This document shows, in pieces, positions 9,723 to 17,184 of a DNA stretch of 64,000 nt. Every line of letters begins with the position of its first letter. The stretch's first letter is position 1. The position numbers and the translations under genes were made by a program. Origin of the DNA: Faecalibacter sp. LW9 (GTDB lineage: Bacteria; Bacteroidota; Bacteroidia; Flavobacteriales; Weeksellaceae); NCBI RefSeq assembly GCF_034661295.1, contig NZ_CP141062.1, positions 806,001-870,000 of the forward strand, read 5' to 3'. The notes beneath the pieces are model-generated. The model did not search any database and was not told the DNA's origin. It was given only the letters and a program-made list of their open reading frames with translations.

Positions 9723-9730
9723 CTGCTTAA

Positions 9731-9762
9731 AATCTCAATCATTTCGATTGAGATTTTTTTTT
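9731..9762 (+). terminator. Terminator of first tRNA-Phe
   Basis: A 10-bp stem AATCTCAATC/GATTGAGATT with loop ATTTC is followed by a T-run. Confidence 0.85.
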
Positions 9763-9858
9763 GCTTAAAAATTGAAAATGGTATAAAAATATTTTTATTT
9801 TAAAGATTCAGATTTTCAAAGAGTTAAATCAAACGAAATAAAAAACTTCAAAAAAAGA

Positions 9859-9889
9859 TTTGGAGGTTTGGATTTTCGTTCTATATTTG
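9859..9889 (+). promoter_or_regulatory. Promoter of second tRNA-Phe
   Basis: TTTG at 9859-9862, a 19-bp spacer and TATATTTG at 9882-9889; identical boxes to the first copy. Confidence 0.8.
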
Positions 9890-9904
9890 CATCACAATTA
9901 AGGC

Positions 9905-9977
9905 GGTGCCTTAGCTCAGTTGGTAGAGCAAAGGACTGAAAATCCTTGTGTCCCTGGTTCGATTCCTGGAGGCACCA
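9905..9977 (+). tRNA. tRNA-Phe (GAA), second identical copy
   Basis: Base-for-base identical to the tRNA at 9650-9722, including the U-U mismatch in the T-stem. It has its own promoter and terminator, so the two are independent transcription units. Confidence 0.96.
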
Positions 9978-9985
9978 CTGCTTAA

Positions 9986-10017
9986 AATCTCAATCATTTC
10001 GATTGAGATTTTTTTTT
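9986..10017 (+). terminator. Terminator of second tRNA-Phe
   Basis: Same stem AATCTCAATC/GATTGAGATT and T-run as after the first copy; the T-run is part of the left arm of the palindrome into which the IS inserted. Confidence 0.85.
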
Positions 10018-10030
10018 GCTTCTATGTATA

Positions 10031-10055
10031 TGACTAGTCCTAAAATAGATTGACA
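10031..10055 (+). repeat. Left terminal inverted repeat of the IS
   Basis: Begins TGACTAGTCCT and ends TTGACA; matches the reverse complement of 11311-11335 at 19 of 25 positions. Confidence 0.88.
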
Positions 10056-10070
10056 GTTATTAAACAATAT

Positions 10071-10979
10071 TTATATCTGAAGAGATTTTATTTCTTCGGA
10101 TTTTTTGTGTCTCATTTCAGGGGTCTGCATATTGAGACTCAAATGAGGTCGTGTGTTATTATAAAGATACACACTTTGTTCTACCATTTTGGTTAATTCA
10201 GTAATATCTTTTGTTTTTTCGATTAAAAACTCTTGTTTCAATATCCCATTAATTCTTTCCGCTAAAGCATTTTGATAACAATCATAGCCGTCTGTCATCG
10301 ATGGTATGATCTGATTTTGTTTTAAAATTGTCTGATAATATTCCGAGCAATACTGTAAGCCTCTATCCGAATGATGGATTAATTTCTCATTATTTATTCT
10401 ATTTTTAATAGCCATTTTTAGCGCTATAGATACATTTTCCGCATTCATATTTTCACTTACAGAATAACCCATTATTTTTCGACTATAAGCATCTGTCACT
10501 AAAGAAAGATAACAAACGGCTTGCTTGGTTTTTACATACGTTATATCACTTACAAAGACCTGTTCTGGTTTATTAATCTCTATTTCTTTGTATAAATTAG
10601 GATGTTTCCTTAACCAATGTTTAGAGAATGTGGTTCTTGTGTATTGTTTTTTAGGTGTTATAAGTAAATTTTCTCTTCTCAGATAATCAAACAAAGCATC
10701 TCGACCCATCTTTATGTTTAGCTCTTTTAGCTGTTCATTCAGAATATAATAAAGCTTTCGAGTTCCTATTCTTGGTAATTTTATTCGAACTTCTAGAACT
10801 AATTTTTTAACCTGTAAAAGCTCTGATTCTCGAATAGAATGACGTTTTAGTGCAGCATAGAAACTTTGGCGACTTAACCCAAGCAATCGACATGAGCAAG
10901 AAACAGTTATTTCTTGTTTTTGGAGTTTGAGGATTGTTGGGTATTGTACTTTTTCTGATTTGAGTACCAAGCTGTTCAT
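10071..10979 (-). CDS. IS3-family transposase OrfB (rve integrase core)
   Basis: A 302-residue catalytic subunit. An N-terminal HTH_21-like segment (about residues 55-115) precedes the integrase core, where all three acidic residues are visible: Asp in VSDITYVKT, Asp in HHSDRGLQY and Glu in ALAERINGIL. It is therefore structurally intact. In IS3 elements the active transposase is an OrfAB fusion made by -1 frameshifting. Here orfB lies in the +1 frame relative to orfA, which a -1 slip cannot reach; an own ATG at 10979 lies inside orfA. Confidence 0.9.
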   Translation of the reverse strand: MNSLVLKSEKVQYPTILKLQKQEITVSCSCRLLGLSRQSFYAALKRHSIRESELLQVKKLVLEVRIKLPRIGTRKLYYILNEQLKELNIKMGRDALFDYLRRENLLITPKKQYTRTTFSKHWLRKHPNLYKEIEINKPEQVFVSDITYVKTKQAVCYLSLVTDAYSRKIMGYSVSENMNAENVSIALKMAIKNRINNEKLIHHSDRGLQYCSEYYQTILKQNQIIPSMTDGYDCYQNALAERINGILKQEFLIEKTKDITELTKMVEQSVYLYNNTRPHLSLNMQTPEMRHKKSEEIKSLQI

Positions 10980-11295
10980 CGGCTATATCAATCATTGTAT
11001 TAAGTATTTTGACTCTTAGCTTTTCATCAGCCAATTCTTGTTCTAACCGTTTAATTTTTTGCGCTGGAGTTTCTTCTGATTTTGACATAGTATGAATAAC
11101 TGGTTTGCTCCAATCTAAGTTACCATATTTTCTGAGCCAAACCAAAACTGTACTTCTTCCTTGTATTCCATAGCATTTTTGAGCTTGTTTGTAAGTAAAG
11201 TCGCCTTTTTCTATTTGGGATACAACGGCTAATTTAAAGCCTAAGGTGTAATCGCGTTGTGTTCTCTTTTTTCTTTCTGAATCTGATGAGTTCAT
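10807..11295 (-). CDS. IS3-family transposase OrfA (helix-turn-helix)
   Basis: The first IS gene encodes a helix-turn-helix protein that binds the terminal repeats. The DYTLGFKLAVVSQIEKGDFTY region and the CYGIQGRSTVLVWLRKYG recognition segment are typical, followed by a leucine-zipper-like coiled coil (KIKRLEQELADEKLRVKILN). I start at ATG 11295 rather than the TTG at 11316, which lies within the terminal repeat. The last 40 or so residues run past the presumed slippage site AGAAAAAG and are probably not meaningful. That A-run is one base short of the A AAA AAG heptamer that would put OrfB in the -1 frame. Confidence 0.88.
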   Translation of the reverse strand: MNSSDSERKKRTQRDYTLGFKLAVVSQIEKGDFTYKQAQKCYGIQGRSTVLVWLRKYGNLDWSKPVIHTMSKSEETPAQKIKRLEQELADEKLRVKILNTMIDIADEQLGTQIRKSTIPNNPQTPKTRNNCFLLMSIAWVKSPKFLCCTKTSFYSRIRAFTG

Positions 11296-11310
11296 AATAA
11301 GTTGATTTAG

Positions 11311-11335
11311 TGTCAACTTATTTCAGGACGGGACA
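11311..11335 (-). repeat. Right terminal inverted repeat of the IS
   Basis: Starts TGTCAACTTA and ends GGGACA; partner of 10031-10055. It is followed directly by the target duplicate ATA. Confidence 0.88.
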
Positions 11336-11343
11336 ATAGAAGC

Positions 11344-11376
11344 AAAAAAGCCGATGCGATGCATCGGCTTTTTTTA
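11344..11376 (-). terminator. Terminator downstream of the interrupted aconitase gene
   Basis: A 9-bp stem AGCCGATGC/GCATCGGCT with loop GAT, with an A-run on the left (a T-run in the minus-strand transcript) and T-run on the right. Confidence 0.85.
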
Positions 11377-11389
11377 TTTCTAATCATGA

Positions 11390-13654
11390 TTATGCGCCTT
11401 GCGCTTTAATTAAGTTTAATGCTGAACCTGCTTTAAACCATTCAATTTGAGCATCATTATACGTATGATTTGCTAAAATTCGATCGGTAGAACCATCTGC
11501 ATGAACAAGTTCGATTGTCAATGGTTTACCTGGTGCAAATTCTGTCAAATCCACAAAGTTAATGGTATCATCTTCTTGAACTTTATCGTAATCCGATTTA
11601 TCTGCAAACGTTAAAGCTAACATTCCTTGTTTCTTTAAATTGGTTTCATGAATACGCGCAAAAGAGCGTACCAATACAGCTACCGAGCCTAAATGACGTG
11701 GCTGCATTGCTGCATGTTCACGTGAAGAACCTTCCCCATAGTTTTCATCTCCCACAATGACAGAAGGAACTCCTGCCGCTTTATAAGCACGCGCCGTATC
11801 TGGAACTGGCCCATATTCTCCAGTTAATTGATTTTTAACCAAGTTAACTTCTTGATTAAATGCATTCACTGCCCCAATTAACGTATTGTTAGCAATATTA
11901 TCTAAATGCCCGCGGAAACGTAACCATGGTCCAGCCATTGAAATATGATCGGTTGTACATTTTCCAAATGCTTTAATCAACAATTTAGCTCCTGTGATGT
12001 TTTGACCATTCCAAGGTTTAAAACCTTCTAACAATTGTAAACGCTCAGAATTAGGATTAACCACCACTTCTACAGCAGAACCATCTTCTACTGGCGCCTG
12101 GTACCCATTATCTTCAAAAGCATATCCTTTTGAAGGTAATTCGTCTCCTTTTGGAGGATCCAACATCACTTCTTCCCCATTCTTGTTGATTAATTTATCC
12201 GTCATTGGATTAAAGTCTAAACGACCAGCAATTGCAATTGCAGCAACCATTTCTGGAGAAGTTACAAACGCATAAGTATTCGGGTTACCGTCTGCACGTT
12301 TTTTGAAGTTTCGGTTGAATGAGTGAACAATTGTATTTTTTTCTTCTTTATCTGCTCCTTCACGATCCCATTGACCAATACAAGGACCACAAGCATTGGT
12401 AAAGATAACTGCATTTAAGTCTTCAAACGTTTTTAAGAAACCATCGCGATCTGCGGTATAACGAACCACCTCAGAACCTGGATTAATTCCGAACGAAGCT
12501 TTTGTTTCTAAACCTTTATCAATAGCTTGTTGAGCGATTGAAGCTGCACGAGACAAATCTTCATATGAAGAGTTGGTACAAGACCCGATCAATCCCCACT
12601 CCACATCTAATGGTCATCCATTCGCCGCAGCTGTATCTTTCATTTTCGATACTGGAGTCATTAAATCCGGTGTAAATGGACCATTTAAACGAGGTTCTAA
12701 TTCGGATAAATTAATTTCAATTAATTGATCATAAAATGCCGATGGGTTCGCATAAACTTCATCATCTGAACGTAAATATGCTTTCATTTGGTTTGCCGCA
12801 TCCGCTACATCATCACGATCTGTTGCTCGTAAATATCTTTCTGAAGCCTCATCATAAGCGAAAATCGAAGTTGTTGCTCCAATTTCAGCCCCCATGTTAC
12901 AAATGGTACCTTTTCCCGTCGCAGATAAAGATTCAGCACCTTCTCCAAAGTACTCCACAATTGCACCTGTACCACCTTTTACGGTTAATAAACCAGCAAC
13001 TTCTAAGATAACATCTTTTGGTGAAGCCCAACCCGATAATTTACCTGTTAATTTTATCCCGATTAATTTCGGCATTTTCAATTCCCAAGCCATCCCTGCC
13101 ATAACATCTACAGCATCTGCTCCACCAACTCCGATAGCGACCATTCCTAGTCCCCCTGCATTTGGTGTATGAGAATCGGTTCCAATCATCATTCCTCCAG
13201 GGAATGCATAGTTTTCCAATACCACTTGGTGTATAATTCCAGCTCCTGGCTTCCAGAAACCAATTCCATATTTATTTGAAACAGATTCTAAGAAATTGAA
13301 AACTTCTGATGATTTATTAATCGCTTCTTTTAAATCGGTTTTTGCCCCAACTTTTGCTTGAATTAAATGATCACAGTGAACGGTTGAAGGAACCGCTGTT
13401 TTTGCTTTACCTGCTTGCATAAATTGCAATAAAGCCATCTGAGCTGTTGCATCTTGCATCGCTACACGGTCTGGCGCAAAATCCACATACGATTCACCTC
13501 TAGTATACGCTTGTGTTGGAGCTCCATCAAACAAGTGCGCATATAAAATCTTTTCTGAATAAGTTAAAGGACGCCCAACGATTGTTTTTGCTGCATCTAC
13601 ACGCTCTTGCATTCTCGCGTAGACACCTTTAATCATATCAATATCAAATGCCAT
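11390..13654 (-). pseudogene. Aconitate hydratase (AcnA/mitochondrial type, about 754 aa) interrupted by an in-frame TGA
   Basis: Two open frames, [10 protein letters not shown] to KDTAAANG (ending 12614) and [15 protein letters not shown] to the stop at 11390, are in the same frame and separated only by TGA at 12614-12616 (codon 347), where homologues, from memory, carry a Trp after NG (NGWP). From ATG 13654 the whole is exactly 755 codons, normal for this aconitase. All three Fe-S ligand cysteines (GSCTNS about residue 359; ACGPCIG further on) lie after the stop, so the first fragment alone cannot hold the cluster. The enzyme interconverts citrate and isocitrate. An intact AcnB lies just upstream, so loss could be tolerated. 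A TGG-to-TGA change or a sequencing error are the two explanations. Confidence 0.88.
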
Positions 13655-13771
13655 AAATAATGTTTTAAAATTCGTTTTTAGATGATAATGATACAATTTA
13701 CTCATTAATTCTATTATTTCATAATCCACAAATGTTAAAACAATGTTTACTTTTATAATTAAAAGAACTAT

Positions 13772-13806
13772 AAAAAAAGAGGTTAACCCATTGGGTTAAC
13801 CTCTCA
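13772..13806 (-). terminator. Terminator of acnB
   Basis: Long stem GAGGTTAACCCA/TGGGTTAACCTC with an almost absent loop, followed by a T-run in the minus-strand transcript. It separates acnB from the second aconitase gene. Confidence 0.85.
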
Positions 13807-13843
13807 AAATTTTATCTCATTTGTAAAAATTACAAGCTATTTC

Positions 13844-16606
13844 TTAGTGACAAGAAATTGGAGTGAATTTCGTTAATTTAATTCCTTCAACTGCTTGAGT
13901 GTACTCTTCAATAGTAGGGATACGTCCTAAGATTGCAGATAATACAACAACTGGAGTAGAAGCTAATAAAGATTCACCTTTTTTGTCTGCTCTATCTTCT
14001 ACAACACGTCCTTGGAATAAACGAGTTGAAGTTGCTAAAACTGTATCACCTTTTTCTGCTTTTTCTTGGTTACCCATACATAAGTTACATCCAGGACGCT
14101 CTAAGTATAATACGTTTTCATATTCTGTACGAGCTGTATTTTTAGGATTAGCATCGTTGAATTCGAATCCTGAATATTTTTGTAAGATTTCCCAATCACC
14201 TTCTGCTTTTAATTCGTCGATGATGTTGTATGTAGGAGCTGCTACAACTAATGGTGCATTGAATTTAACTTCACCTTTTTCAGCTTCCACATTTTTCAAC
14301 ATTTGAGCAACGATTTTTAAGTCATCTTTGTGAACCATACAAGATCCTACGAATCCTAAGTCTACTTTTTTATCGTTACCGTAGTAAGATAATTCACGGA
14401 TTGTATCGTGCGTATAACGTTTAGAAACATCTGCATTGTTTACGTCTGGGTCAGCGATCATTGGCTCGTTAATAGCATCTAAATCGATAACAACTTCAGC
14501 GTAGTATTTTGCATTAGCATCTGGTTGTAAAGCTGGTTTAACACCCGTTTTGATTTCTTCGATACGTTTGTTTGCTTTGTCAATTAAACCTTGTAATACT
14601 TGGTTTTTGTTATCCATACCTTTATCAATCATGATTTGGATACGAGACTTCGCAATTTCTAAAGATTGGATTAATGTATCGTCTTGAGAAATACAGATAG
14701 AAGCTTTTGCTTTCATTTCTGCTGTCCAGTCTGTAAATGTAAACGCTTGGTCAGCTAATAAAGTACCGATATGAACCTCGATGATACGTCCTTGGAATAC
14801 GTTTTCTCCGTCAAATTGTTTTAACATTTGAGCTTGAGTAGCGTGTACCACATCACGGAAATCCATGTAAGGCTTCATTTCTCCTTTGAAAGTTACTTTT
14901 ACAGATTCTGGAATTGGCATAGAAGCTTCACCAGTTGCTAAAGCTAACGCTACAGTACCAGAGTCAGCACCAAAAGCAACCCCTTTCGACATACGTGTGT
15001 GAGAGTCACCACCGATGATGATAGCCCATTCGTCAACTGTAATATCGTTTAATACTTTGTGGATAACGTCAGTCATTGAGTGGTAAACACCTTTAGGGTC
15101 ACGCGCTGTAATAACTCCGAAATCGTTCATGAATTTCATTAAACGAGGGATGTTTGCCTGCGCTTTTTTGTCCCATACAGATGCAGTATGACATCCTGAT
15201 TGATAAGCACCATCAACAGTTGGAGCAATAACTGTAGCAGCCATAGACTCTAATTCTTGAGCCGTCATTAAACCAGTTGTATCTTGAGATCCAACGATAT
15301 TAACTTTAACACGTACATCAGAACCTGCATGTAATACTTTTCCTGGAGTAACACCTACTGCGTTTTTGTTGAAGATTTTTTCAACAGCTGTTAAACCTTG
15401 ACCTTCGATTGAAATTTCTTTCGCTGGAGCGTAAACTGTTGGAGCAGTAATTCCTAAAGTTTGAGCTGCGAAAGTTTGGATTTTTTTACCAAATACGATA
15501 GCGTAAGAACCACCCGCTTTGATAAACTCTAATTTTTGAGGAGTGAAAGATTTAGAAATATCTTTTAATTCTTTATCTCCGTTGTATAATTTTTTTGTTT
15601 TTGTATTGATTGTTAAAACTGTACCAGTTGCTACAGAATAAACTTCTTCTAAAACAGGATCACCAGCTTCATTACGAACAACTTCACCGTTTTCATCTAC
15701 TTTTTTCACCCAGTTTTGTAAGTCGATACCGATACCACCAGTTACATCAACAGTTGTTAAGAAAATTGGAGAAATTCCGTTTGTTCCTGCTACAATTGGA
15801 GCGATGTTAACGAAAGGAATGTATGGAGAAGCTTGTTTACCTGTCCATAATGCCACGTTATTTACCCCTGACATACGAGAAGAACCAACTCCCATTGTTC
15901 CTTTTTCAGCGATTAACATTACTGAAGCATCTGGGTGTTGCGCTTGTAATGCACGAATTTCAGCTTGAGCTTCAGGAGAAATCATACATTTTCCGTGTAA
16001 TTCACGGTCAGAACGAGAGTGTGCTTGGTTACCTGGAGATAATAAGTCAGTAGAAATATCACCTTCTGCAGCGATATAAGTTACTACTTTAATTTCTTCT
16101 GGAACTTCTGGTAATTTTGTAAAGAATTCCGCTTTTGCGTAACTTTCTAAAATATCTTTTGCTACAGCATTTCCGTTTTCATAAGCTTCTTTTAAACGAG
16201 CAGTATCTGCATCATATAAGAATACTTGTGTTTTTAAAACTTCAGCAGCTTGAGTAGCGATGGCTTGATCGTTACCTAATGCTAAGTCTAATAAAACAGC
16301 GATAGATGGTCCACCTTTCATGTGAGATAATAACTCAAAAGCGAAAGCTGGAGAAATTTCTGCAACAACTTCCTCACCTAAAATAATTTCTTTTAAGAAT
16401 TTCGCTTTAACACCTGCCGCTGGAGTAGTTCCTGGTAAAGTGTTATAGATGAAAAATTTTACAGACTCTTCGCGGTCTTCATTATTTACATCCTTAATTT
16501 GAGCGATAATTTCGCTTAATAATTCTGCACCGTCAATTGGTTTTGGATTTAAACCTTGACCTTTTCTCTCTTCAATTTCGTTTACGTAATCCTTATAAAG
16601 GCTCAT
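13844..16606 (-). CDS. acnB: Aconitate hydratase B / 2-methylisocitrate dehydratase
   Basis: A 920-residue AcnB-type aconitase, cytoplasmic, acting in the TCA cycle (citrate to isocitrate) and, in this family, on 2-methylisocitrate. The HEAT-like N-terminal domain (about residues 1-160) is followed by the swivel domain and the catalytic core; the Fe-S cysteines sit in GFVGSCMVHKDDL and in ERPGCNLCMGNQ near residue 840. Start MSLYKDYVNEIEERKGQG is chosen over an upstream ATG 18 codons earlier because the N-terminus matches AcnB proteins. A second aconitase gene follows on the same strand but is interrupted. Confidence 0.93.
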   Translation of the reverse strand: MSLYKDYVNEIEERKGQGLNPKPIDGAELLSEIIAQIKDVNNEDREESVKFFIYNTLPGTTPAAGVKAKFLKEIILGEEVVAEISPAFAFELLSHMKGGPSIAVLLDLALGNDQAIATQAAEVLKTQVFLYDADTARLKEAYENGNAVAKDILESYAKAEFFTKLPEVPEEIKVVTYIAAEGDISTDLLSPGNQAHSRSDRELHGKCMISPEAQAEIRALQAQHPDASVMLIAEKGTMGVGSSRMSGVNNVALWTGKQASPYIPFVNIAPIVAGTNGISPIFLTTVDVTGGIGIDLQNWVKKVDENGEVVRNEAGDPVLEEVYSVATGTVLTINTKTKKLYNGDKELKDISKSFTPQKLEFIKAGGSYAIVFGKKIQTFAAQTLGITAPTVYAPAKEISIEGQGLTAVEKIFNKNAVGVTPGKVLHAGSDVRVKVNIVGSQDTTGLMTAQELESMAATVIAPTVDGAYQSGCHTASVWDKKAQANIPRLMKFMNDFGVITARDPKGVYHSMTDVIHKVLNDITVDEWAIIIGGDSHTRMSKGVAFGADSGTVALALATGEASMPIPESVKVTFKGEMKPYMDFRDVVHATQAQMLKQFDGENVFQGRIIEVHIGTLLADQAFTFTDWTAEMKAKASICISQDDTLIQSLEIAKSRIQIMIDKGMDNKNQVLQGLIDKANKRIEEIKTGVKPALQPDANAKYYAEVVIDLDAINEPMIADPDVNNADVSKRYTHDTIRELSYYGNDKKVDLGFVGSCMVHKDDLKIVAQMLKNVEAEKGEVKFNAPLVVAAPTYNIIDELKAEGDWEILQKYSGFEFNDANPKNTARTEYENVLYLERPGCNLCMGNQEKAEKGDTVLATSTRLFQGRVVEDRADKKGESLLASTPVVVLSAILGRIPTIEEYTQAVEGIKLTKFTPISCH

Positions 16607-16786
16607 AATTCTATATCTTTTGAATATTATAGGTGGGTAACAGAAATGAAAATCACCCAATTAACCAACCCGTTAAAATTGTTAAATGTCACCTCAATTC
16701 TTTTTTAAAATGATTACAAATTAATCAGATTAAATTGGTCTTAAGAATGCCACAATTGATTGTTATTATTACTTATATATATACGA

Positions 16787-16794
16787 CAAAAGTA
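16787..16794 (-). promoter_or_regulatory. Probable promoter -7 box of acnB
   Basis: TACTTTTG on the minus strand fits TAnnTTTG. It would give a leader of about 170 bases before the acnB start; no clear -33 box. Confidence 0.45.
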
Positions 16795-17154
16795 CGTTTC
16801 TACTAAATATTTTTTACTAAAATTGGATTATTTTTAATTATTTTCTAATAATTTAGAATTATTACAAAAAAGTATTAAATTTCACATTCTTAATATTTTA
16901 GGTCAAATTAATACAAGTAGAAAATAATTAAACCAATAAAATACCTAGTTAATAATTTTTAGGTCTGTTTTTTGCTAAGTTGCATTTTTATCAAAATTTA
17001 ACTCTGGTATTTCCATTCCCAAACTCCTCTGTCTTATTTAGATAAATTAAATGCAATTATACGAATTTTTCTCTATATACATGAATTATGCATAAATATT
17101 AGTTAAAGCCATATAAATATTCATATCCTTGTAATTTTATGCAATTATTTTTTA

Positions 17155-17162
17155 TAAATTTG
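17155..17162 (+). promoter_or_regulatory. Probable promoter -7 box of argH
   Basis: TAAATTTG fits TAnnTTTG and lies 22 bases before the argH start codon, implying a very short leader. Confidence 0.5.
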
Positions 17163-17184
17163 CCCCCTTATTCATTATTTAATT

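Larger units (their letters stand above)
9602..9766 (+). repeat. Direct repeat copy 1 carrying promoter, tRNA-Phe and terminator
   Basis: This 165-bp unit recurs at 9857-10021 with a single difference (A at 9616, G at 9871). It spans the -33 and -7 boxes, the tRNA and its terminator, so the whole transcription unit was duplicated 255 bp apart. Confidence 0.9.
9857..10021 (+). repeat. Direct repeat copy 2 carrying promoter, tRNA-Phe and terminator
   Basis: Second copy of the 165-bp unit at 9602-9766, with one base difference. It ends nine bases before the left end of the insertion sequence. Confidence 0.9.
10031..11335 (-). mobile_element. IS3-family insertion sequence, 1305 bp
   Basis: The element is bounded by 25-bp imperfect terminal inverted repeats (19 of 25 match) starting TG and ending CA, and flanked by a 3-bp target duplication ATA (10028-10030 and 11336-11338). 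It carries overlapping orfA and orfB on the minus strand with an intact D-D-E motif. Joining the flanks removes one ATA and restores a palindrome with two 14-bp arms and a 2-base centre, so the target was a near-perfect hairpin sequence. The order orfA (helix-turn-helix) and orfB (rve integrase) defines the IS3 family; the subgroup (IS150-like?) needs a database search. Confidence 0.92.
16607..17184. other. AT-rich divergent intergenic region between acnB and argH
   Basis: No gene is seen in these 578 bases. They hold a likely acnB promoter box at 16787-16794 (minus), giving a leader of about 170 bases, and a likely argH box at 17155-17162 (plus). An ATGAAT at 17081-17086 and ATTCAT at 17119-17124 are inverted halves resembling those of an arginine-repressor box, but the 32-base gap is too wide for a classic single site. 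Confidence 0.6.

Noticed and set aside
9602-10021. Regularly spaced repeats that might be CRISPR-like
   Set aside because: Only two copies and each contains a full tRNA gene; no array or cas genes.
12605-12630. TGA in aconitase as selenocysteine or programmed readthrough
   Set aside because: The position corresponds to a Trp in homologues, not a Cys/Sec site, and no hairpin of SECIS type is evident; nonsense mutation or error is simpler.
12736-13172. Plus-strand open frames of 91-92 residues within the aconitase gene
   Set aside because: Antisense shadows of a coding sequence, with biased composition and no promoter or ribosome site.
13899-14306. 135-residue plus-strand frame inside acnB
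   Set aside because: Shadow of the highly conserved acnB coding strand.
17081-17124. Arginine-repressor box before argH
   Set aside because: Halves ATGAAT and ATTCAT are 32 bases apart, too far for one ARG box; no second site.
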